DNA from: DASVDK01 sp036562265 [NCBI: Thermodesulfobacteriota bacterium]
GTDB taxonomy: Bacteria > DASVDK01
DNA length: 6,719 nucleotides
Assembly (NCBI GenBank): GCA_036562265.1
Contig: DATCKS010000244.1
Coordinates: forward strand, 1-6,719
Direction of reading: 5' to 3'
Shown here: positions 1 to 6,719 of the stretch, one piece after another
How positions within the stretch are numbered: the stretch's first letter is position 1
Layout of the letters: the number at the start of each line of letters is the position of its first letter
Program-made: the position numbers and the translations under genes
Notes under the pieces: generated by a model
The model's input: only the letters and a program-made list of their open reading frames with translations
Told to the model about the DNA's origin: nothing
Database searches by the model: none

Positions 1-238
1 CGCCCGGGCGGCCGAGCGATGCGGCATCGGGCACGGAGGGCTGCGGCCGATTATACAGCGCCTCGACCGACCGCCCGTGCGGCCGCCGGCCGCCCGGTCG
101 CGCCCCGACCCATCGGCTGCAAGCCTGCCCTCCGCCCTTTACGGATTGGGTACCCGATCCCGCGCGGGTCGCCCAACGCCCCGGTCGGATCCGGGTGATA
201 CAGGGGCCGGGCGGCCCGCGCCGGCGGGGTGCGCCACC
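1..238. other. Intergenic region, no supported gene
   Basis: I see no convincing coding region here. An open minus-strand frame crosses it, but that frame is the antisense shadow of the regulator and transporter genes. The stretch holds a near-perfect 18-bp palindrome at 143-160 (one T/G mismatch pair, centred on a GGTACC core). It also holds a perfect TATAAT hexamer on the minus strand at 55-50, with no recognisable -35 element at the proper distance. Either could belong to an upstream or divergent gene outside the window. Confidence 0.5.
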
Positions 239-267
239 TTGACATAGCTGGGTCGGGGCGTGAGAAT
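239..267 (+). promoter_or_regulatory. Sigma-70-type promoter of the response regulator gene
   Basis: A perfect -35 hexamer TTGACA lies at 239-244. After a 17-bp spacer comes GAGAAT at 262-267, which matches four of six -10 positions including the key A2 and T6. Transcription would start near 274, only about two bases before the ATG at 276, so the mRNA should be leaderless or nearly so. No Shine-Dalgarno sequence lies at a usable distance before that ATG, which agrees. The spacing and the perfect -35 are seen directly; promoter activity is inferred. Confidence 0.6.
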
Positions 268-275
268 CCGCCAGC

Positions 276-1817
<1,542 letters not shown>

Positions 1818-1859
1818 CCGGTCGGTCCGCGCGCCCTTCGGCACGATCCGGTTGCAGGG

Positions 1860-1868
1860 TGGTAAACT
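1860..1868 (+). promoter_or_regulatory. Possible extended -10 promoter of the tct operon
   Basis: TGG-TAAACT at 1860-1868 matches the extended -10 pattern TGn plus four of six -10 bases. No good -35 hexamer lies 16-18 bp upstream. Transcription would start near 1875, leaving a leader of about 55 nt before the tctB ATG. It is the best sigma-70-like candidate in the 112-bp gap between the regulator and the transporter genes. Read-through from the regulator promoter is an alternative, since I find no clear terminator in the gap. Confidence 0.3.
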
Positions 1869-1929
1869 GCCGTTCGGAAATGGTGCGACCTCGCGGCCTG
1901 GGATCTCGACCACATCCGGAGTGAAGCCG

Positions 1930-2439
1930 ATGAGCGACAAGACCCGGGGCTCCGCACCCGAGAGGAGCGGGGGAAGCGGGCCGATTCGCGCGCCCCAGGA
2001 CTTCGTAGCCGGCGCAAGCCTCGTCGCGCTGGCGCTCTTTGCCCTCTGGGCGAGCGCGGACCTCTCGCAGGGCAGTCTGGGACAGATGGGTCCCGGCATG
2101 CTGCCGCGGGCCACCGCCGTGCTGATCGCCCTCCTCGGCATCGCCATCGCGATCGGGGCGTGCCTCAGGCCGGGCCCCTCGCTCGAACGGTGGGGCATCC
2201 GCGGGCCGCTCTGCGTCTTCCTGGCGGTCCTCGCCTTCGCCTTCACGATCCGCTCCGTCGGCCTCGTGGTCGCCGGCCCGCTCGTCGCCCTGATCGGCGG
2301 CGCCGCCTCGCCGGAGACCCGGCTCGGCGAGACGGTGATCTTCGCCGTCGCCATCACCGCCTTCTGCATCGGTCTCTTCAAGTACCTCCTCAACCTGCCG
2401 ATCCCGGTGCTCGTGATCCCGGGCGTCGTCGTGCTCTGA
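1930..2439 (+). CDS. tctB: Tripartite tricarboxylate transporter small membrane subunit TctB
   Basis: A 169-residue hydrophobic protein, the small integral membrane subunit of a TTT-family importer that works with TctA to take up a carboxylate delivered by a TctC-type binding protein. A polar N-terminus (about 1-23) is followed by about four membrane segments: roughly 25-43, 58-79, 92-126 (probably two spans) and 133-153. The family signature MGPGMLPR lies at 53-60, and the typical ending FKYLLNLPIPVLVIPG lies at 150-165. Length is normal for the family. The ATG at 1930 is chosen because GGAGTG (1918-1923) sits at good Shine-Dalgarno distance; an in-frame GTG at 1921 would overlap that site. 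tctA follows after 13 bp, so the two are almost certainly co-transcribed. TctB proteins are poorly conserved, but position and signature make the call firm. Confidence 0.9.
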   Translation: MSDKTRGSAPERSGGSGPIRAPQDFVAGASLVALALFALWASADLSQGSLGQMGPGMLPRATAVLIALLGIAIAIGACLRPGPSLERWGIRGPLCVFLAVLAFAFTIRSVGLVVAGPLVALIGGAASPETRLGETVIFAVAITAFCIGLFKYLLNLPIPVLVIPGVVVL

Positions 2440-2441
2440 CC

Positions 2442-2446
2442 GAGGG
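2442..2446 (+). promoter_or_regulatory. Ribosome binding site setting the GTG start of tctA
   Basis: GAGGG at 2442-2446 lies six bases before the GTG at 2453 and just after the tctB stop at 2437-2439. It supports GTG as the tctA start; no ATG lies at a suitable place. Confidence 0.6.
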
Positions 2447-2452
2447 CTGCCG

Positions 2453-3955
2453 GTGGGCGATCTCGCCGCGAACCTCTCGCTGGGGTTCTCGACCGCGCTG
2501 TCCGTGCAGAACGTCGGGCTCGCGTTCATCGGCTGCCTGGTCGGCACGCTCATCGGCGTGCTCCCCGGCGTCGGGCCGATCGCGACGATCACGATGCTCC
2601 TGCCGATCACCTTCGGGATCGACCCGGTCGGCGCCCTCATCATGCTGGCCGGCATCTACTACGGCGCCCAGTACGGCGGCTCGACCACGGCGATCCTGGT
2701 GAACATCCCGGGCGAGGCGACGGCGGTCGTCGCCACGCTCGACGGCCACCAGATGGCCAAGCAGGGGCGCGCCGGCGCCGCGCTCGGCATCGCGGCCATC
2801 GGCTCCTTCTTCGCCGGGTGCGTCGCCACGCTCGTCATCGCCGCGCTGGCCGCGCCGCTCACCCGGGTCGCGCTCCTCTTCGGGCCGGCCGAGTACTTCT
2901 CGCTCATGGTGCTGGGGCTGGTCTTCGCCGTCGTGCTCGCCCGCGGCTCCATCCCCAAGGCGCTCGCGATGATCCTCGTCGGGATCCTCCTCTCCACGGT
3001 CGGCACCGACCTCGAGACGGGCGAGGAGCGGATGACGTTCGGGTACGGCCCGCTCGCGGAGGGGGTCGACTTCGCGGTCCTCGCCATGGGGGTCTTCGGC
3101 TTCGCCGAGGTGCTGCGCAACCTCGAGCACACCGAGGCGCGCGAGGTGGTGAAGCACGCGATCGGGCGGGTGCTCCCCACGCTCGAGGACCTGAAGCGGT
3201 CGGTCTGGCCGATCGTCCGCGGCAGCCTCCTCGGCGGCGCGCTCGGGATCCTCCCCGGCAACGGGGCGGTCCTCGGGCCCTTCGCGTCCTACACCCTCGA
3301 GAAGAAGATCGCGAAGGACCCGCGGCGATTCGGCCAGGGGGCCATCGAGGGGGTGGCCGGCCCGGAGTCGGCCAACAACGCGGGCGCCCAGACCTCGTTC
3401 ATCCCGCTCCTGACGCTCGGAATCCCGCCGAACGCGGTCATGGCGCTCATGGTCGGCGCCATGACCATCCACGGCATCGTCCCCGGACCCCAGGTGATGA
3501 CGAGGAACCCGACGCTCTTCTGGGGCATGATCGCCAGCATGTGGATCGGCAACCTGATGCTGCTGGTGATCAACCTGCCGCTCGTCGGCGTCTGGGTGCG
3601 GTTCCTCAAGGTCCCGTACCGGTTGATGTACCCGTCGATCCTCGTCTTCTCGTGCATCGGGATCTACTCGGTGCGCAACCTGCCCGAGGACGTCGTCTTC
3701 ACCGGCGTCCTGGCCCTGGTGGGCTACGCGCTCATCAAGCTCGGCTTCGAGGCGGCCCCGCTCCTCCTCGGCTTCGTGCTCGGGCGCCTCATGGAGGAGA
3801 ACCTCCGTCGGGCGCTCAGCATCGCACGCGGGGACCTCATGACGTTCGTCGAACGGCCGGTGAGCGGGGTGCTGCTCGCCGTTGCCCTCGTCGTCCTGGT
3901 ACTCGCGCTCCTCCCGGCGGTGCGCAAGAGCCGCGAGGAGGTCTTCGCGGACTGA
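2453..3955 (+). CDS. tctA: Tripartite tricarboxylate transporter large membrane subunit TctA
   Basis: A 500-residue polytopic inner-membrane protein, the main transport channel of a TTT importer. Known TctA proteins have about 12 membrane spans and use an ion gradient, not ATP. The two internally related halves each carry an LPG motif: GVLPGVGP at 35-42 and GILPGNGA at 265-272. Other family signatures are YYGAQYGGSTTAIL at 69-82, FGQGAIEGVAGPESANNA at 293-310, and LTLGIPPNAVMALMVGAM at 320-337 followed by IHGIVPGP at 339-346. Many homologues have GIPG where this has GIPP, which I take as subfamily variation. The protein ends with a final span (about 470-488) and a short charged tail. Length matches the family. 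The GTG start at 2453 is supported by a preceding GAGGG. It sits between tctB (13-bp gap) and tctC (61-bp gap). The substrate is a carboxylate of unknown identity. Confidence 0.97.
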   Translation: MGDLAANLSLGFSTALSVQNVGLAFIGCLVGTLIGVLPGVGPIATITMLLPITFGIDPVGALIMLAGIYYGAQYGGSTTAILVNIPGEATAVVATLDGHQMAKQGRAGAALGIAAIGSFFAGCVATLVIAALAAPLTRVALLFGPAEYFSLMVLGLVFAVVLARGSIPKALAMILVGILLSTVGTDLETGEERMTFGYGPLAEGVDFAVLAMGVFGFAEVLRNLEHTEAREVVKHAIGRVLPTLEDLKRSVWPIVRGSLLGGALGILPGNGAVLGPFASYTLEKKIAKDPRRFGQGAIEGVAGPESANNAGAQTSFIPLLTLGIPPNAVMALMVGAMTIHGIVPGPQVMTRNPTLFWGMIASMWIGNLMLLVINLPLVGVWVRFLKVPYRLMYPSILVFSCIGIYSVRNLPEDVVFTGVLALVGYALIKLGFEAAPLLLGFVLGRLMEENLRRALSIARGDLMTFVERPVSGVLLAVALVVLVLALLPAVRKSREEVFAD

Positions 3956-3974
3956 CGCCGCACCGGGAGCGGCG
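3956..3974 (+). other. Small intergenic hairpin between tctA and tctC
   Basis: A six-base-pair GC stem (arms 3956-3961 and 3969-3974, seven-base loop) starts right after the tctA stop codon. No T-run follows, so it does not look like a terminator. In an operon where the binding protein is needed in excess over the membrane subunits, a hairpin here could shape mRNA processing or stability. That role is inference, and short stems are common at this GC content. Confidence 0.35.
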
Positions 3975-4016
3975 CGACCCAGGTTGGAGAGAGGACCAGC
4001 TCCGAAGGGAGGCAGC

Positions 4017-4991
4017 ATGAGAACGACACTCGTCCTGGTTGCGGCGGCGCTCGGGCTCGCGGCCGGCGCGGCGCACGCCGCGAGCTACCCCGAGCGGCCG
4101 ATCACGATGATCGTCCCCTTCGCGGCCGGCGGCCCGACGGACGTGACCGCCCGGATCGTGACCGAGCACATGTCGCGCACGCTCGGCCAGCAGATCGTCA
4201 TCGAGAACGTCGCCGGGGCCGGCGGAACGACCGGCATCACCCGCGCCGCCCAGGCGAGGCCGGACGGCTACACGATCATGATGGGCCACATGGGGACGCA
4301 CGGCGCGGCGCCCGCGGTCTACCCCAACCTCAAGTACGACCCGACGAAGGACTTCGAGCCGATCGGGCTCGCGGCCGGGACGCCGATCCTCATCGTGGCC
4401 AAGAAGGACTTCCCCGCGAACACCCTCCAGGAGTTCGTCGCGTACGTGAAGGCCAACGCGTCGAAGCTCAACGAGGCGCACGCCGGGGTCGGGTCGGTCT
4501 CGCACACGACCTGCTCGCTCCTGCACGCGCAGCTCGGCGTCTCGCCGAACCGCGTCGCCTACCGCGGCACCGGGCCGGCGCTGAACGACCTCGTGGCGGG
4601 GCAGGTCGACTACATGTGCGACCAGATCGTCAACCTGACGCCCCAGATCCAGGCCGGCACGATCAAGGCCTTCGCCATCGCCACGCCCGAGCGCAACCCC
4701 GCGATCCCGAACGTGCCGACCACCAGGGAGGCGGGGCTGCCCGAGTACCAGGTGAGCGCCTGGAACGCGATCTTCGCCCCCAAGGGGACGCCGAAGGAGA
4801 TCGTGGCGAAGCTGGCCGACGCCCTCGACAAGGCGCTCGACGACGAGGCCACCAGGAAGCGGCTCGCCGACCTCGGTGGGGACATCCCCGACAAGCAGGG
4901 CCGCACGCCGGAGGCGCTCGCGAAGCTCGTCCAGAGCGAGGTCCAGCGCTGGGCCCAGGTCATGAAGTCCACGGGGGGCGGGAGCCGATAG
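4017..4991 (+). CDS. tctC: TctC/Bug-family periplasmic carboxylate-binding protein
   Basis: A 324-residue extracytoplasmic solute receptor of the TctC (Bug) family, which captures a carboxylate in the periplasm and presents it to TctA/TctB. A Sec signal peptide is clear: MR, a hydrophobic run at about 5-19, and an AHA cleavage site after residue 21, so the mature protein begins ASYPERPI. Family hallmarks are YPERPITMIVPFAAGGPTD at 24-42 with Asp42, AGAGGTTG at 66-73, RPDGYT at 81-86, and YRGTGPALNDLVAGQVDY at 182-199. The mature protein has two cysteines, Cys166 and Cys201, that could form a disulphide. The ATG at 4017 follows AAGGGAGG (4005-4012) at ideal spacing, a stronger site than that of tctB or tctA and consistent with higher expression of the binding protein. 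Bug ligands range over citrate, aromatic acids and amino acids, so the substrate cannot be named. It closes the tct operon. Confidence 0.96.
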   Translation: MRTTLVLVAAALGLAAGAAHAASYPERPITMIVPFAAGGPTDVTARIVTEHMSRTLGQQIVIENVAGAGGTTGITRAAQARPDGYTIMMGHMGTHGAAPAVYPNLKYDPTKDFEPIGLAAGTPILIVAKKDFPANTLQEFVAYVKANASKLNEAHAGVGSVSHTTCSLLHAQLGVSPNRVAYRGTGPALNDLVAGQVDYMCDQIVNLTPQIQAGTIKAFAIATPERNPAIPNVPTTREAGLPEYQVSAWNAIFAPKGTPKEIVAKLADALDKALDDEATRKRLADLGGDIPDKQGRTPEALAKLVQSEVQRWAQVMKSTGGGSR

Positions 4992-5004
4992 CGCCCGCCC
5001 GTCC

Positions 5005-5040
5005 GGCCGGACCGGGCGGCTACCGCCGCCCGGTCCGGCC
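5005..5040 (+). terminator. Strong hairpin terminator after tctC
   Basis: A perfect 16-bp inverted repeat (arms 5005-5020 and 5025-5040) encloses the four-base loop TACC and lies 13 bases after the tctC stop. Only a short TTT follows (5043-5045), so it is a very stable stem with a weak U-tract. The placement at the end of the operon and before an independent promoter supports transcription termination. Because it is symmetrical, it could also act on transcripts from the other strand. Confidence 0.7.
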
Positions 5041-5050
5041 AGTTTGACGC

Positions 5051-5064
5051 GCGCGGCGCCGCGC
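5051..5064. repeat. 14-bp perfect palindrome flanked by CCAGTTTG direct repeats
   Basis: Positions 5051-5064 read GCGCGGCGCCGCGC on both strands. Two identical octamers, CCAGTTTG, flank it at 5039-5046 and 5069-5076, 30 bp apart start to start. The cluster lies about 80-120 bp upstream of the -12 element of the dnaK sigma-54 promoter, the usual place for an activator-binding enhancer. An operator role is inference; GC-only palindromes arise easily here, but the AT-containing octamer repeat is less expected. Confidence 0.35.
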
Positions 5065-5143
5065 CTTGCCAGTTTGGCCCGCGCGAACCTCTCCTAACAC
5101 CTCGTCATCACTGGACTTTCTGGTGTTCGCGGCGCGTTCGCCG

Positions 5144-5160
5144 CGGCACGGCGGTTGCAA
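5144..5160 (+). promoter_or_regulatory. Sigma-54 (RpoN) -24/-12 promoter upstream of dnaK
   Basis: CGGCACG at 5144-5150, four bases, then TTGCA at 5155-5159 match the sigma-54 consensus TGGCACG-N4-TTGCW at 11 of 12 specified positions; the only difference is C for the first T. The invariant GG (5145-5146) and GC (5157-5158) have the required start-to-start distance of 12. Transcription should begin near 5170, leaving a leader of about 110 nt before the dnaK GTG. A 7-bp inverted repeat (5128-5134 with 5139-5145) touches the -24 GG and could be a control site. The motif and spacing are seen directly; activity is inferred. Confidence 0.7.
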
Positions 5161-5181
5161 ATCCCTGCCACCGGAGTATCG

Positions 5182-5239
5182 GCCGCGTCCATCTGACGCG
5201 GCACCGGTCCGTGCCCGCGCGGCCGTCAAGGGGCCGCGC
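5182..5239 (+). other. Two tandem hairpins in the dnaK leader
   Basis: Between the predicted start of transcription and the ribosome binding site lie two perfect 8-bp stems. One has arms 5182-5189 and 5195-5202 with a five-base loop CATCT; the other has arms 5217-5224 and 5232-5239 with a seven-base loop GTCAAGG. Weak outer pairing (ACCGG at 5170-5174 with CCGGT at 5204-5208) could extend the first. Neither stem includes the GGAGGAGG site at 5265-5272, so a simple melting thermometer is not obvious. They may stabilise the mRNA or hold a protein site. Confidence 0.45.
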
Positions 5240-5264
5240 CGCGCGGTTCGGACGACCTGAATTC

Positions 5265-5272
5265 GGAGGAGG
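5265..5272 (+). promoter_or_regulatory. Ribosome binding site setting the GTG start of dnaK
   Basis: GGAGGAGG lies eight bases before the GTG at 5281, an almost ideal Shine-Dalgarno sequence. It fixes the GTG as the start; the encoded [14 protein letters not shown] is the normal DnaK N-terminus. Confidence 0.85.
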
Positions 5273-5280
5273 CACACGCA

Positions 5281-6719
<1,439 letters not shown>

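Noticed and set aside
114-128. Sigma-54-like GG-N10-GC spacing at 115/127
   Set aside because: Spacing is right, but the CACG part of the -24 box is lost and the -12 box reads CTGC, too weak for a call in GC-rich DNA.
101-260. 11-bp inverted repeat CGCCCCGACCC (101-111) / GGGTCGGGGCG (250-260)
   Set aside because: The arms are 138 bp apart and made almost wholly of G and C, so chance is the simplest explanation, though the right arm does lie between the -35 and -10 of the regulator promoter.
2390-4018. Minus-strand ORF (542 codons) opposite tctA
   Set aside because: Antisense shadow of TctA with an extremely charged Glu/Asp/Arg/His composition and no recognisable domain.
5155-5182. Sigma-70 promoter TTGCAA / TATCGG before dnaK
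   Set aside because: The -10 matches only three of six positions with a 16-bp spacer, and the TTGCAA is better explained as the -12 part of the sigma-54 promoter.
5041-5280. CIRCE element or sigma-32 promoter before dnaK
   Set aside because: I found no TTAGCACTC/GAGTGCTAA pair and no CTTGAA with a properly spaced CCCCAT-like -10 box. The AACACC/GGTGTT pair is too short and wrong in sequence for CIRCE.

Overview
The window is very GC-rich (about 70% by eye, with codon third positions nearly all G or C). It carries five genes, all on the + strand: a sigma-54-dependent response regulator, a complete tripartite tricarboxylate transporter (TTT) operon in the order tctB-tctA-tctC, and the first three quarters of dnaK, which runs off the right edge. 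The DnaK has the nucleotide-binding-domain insert typical of Gram-negative (diderm) bacteria, and the TctC-type binding protein has a Sec signal peptide for export to a periplasm. This fits a GC-rich diderm such as a proteobacterium or a Rokubacteria/NC10-like lineage. The lineage is an inference; no marker here settles it.

Layout. 1-275: intergenic, ending in a sigma-70-type promoter placed so close to the next start codon that the transcript should be leaderless or nearly so. 276-1817: an NtrC-family regulator (receiver, AAA+ with intact GAFTGA, Fis-type HTH) whose receiver lacks two usually conserved switch residues. 1818-1929: a short spacer with an extended -10-like motif and a sigma-54-like element whose spacing is 2 nt too long. 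1930-4991: tctB, tctA and tctC, probably one transcript, closed by a perfect 16-bp GC hairpin at 5005-5040. 4992-5280: a 289-bp non-coding region crowded with inverted repeats and holding a near-consensus sigma-54 promoter (GG at 5145, GC at 5157). 5281 to the end: dnaK from a GTG start with a strong ribosome binding site.

How it works together. TctC captures a carboxylate in the periplasm and the TctA/TctB membrane complex imports it using an ion gradient; the substrate cannot be read from sequence. The regulator is an enhancer-binding protein able to activate sigma-54 RNA polymerase. The only well-formed sigma-54 promoter seen in the window lies upstream of dnaK, not upstream of the transporter genes. 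The most interesting reading is therefore that this chaperone gene is under sigma-54 control and that an atypical, perhaps phosphorylation-independent, sigma-54 activator sits a few kilobases upstream. Any direct link between the two is a hypothesis. I saw no CRISPR array, tRNA, rRNA, insertion sequence or clear novel defence-type system.
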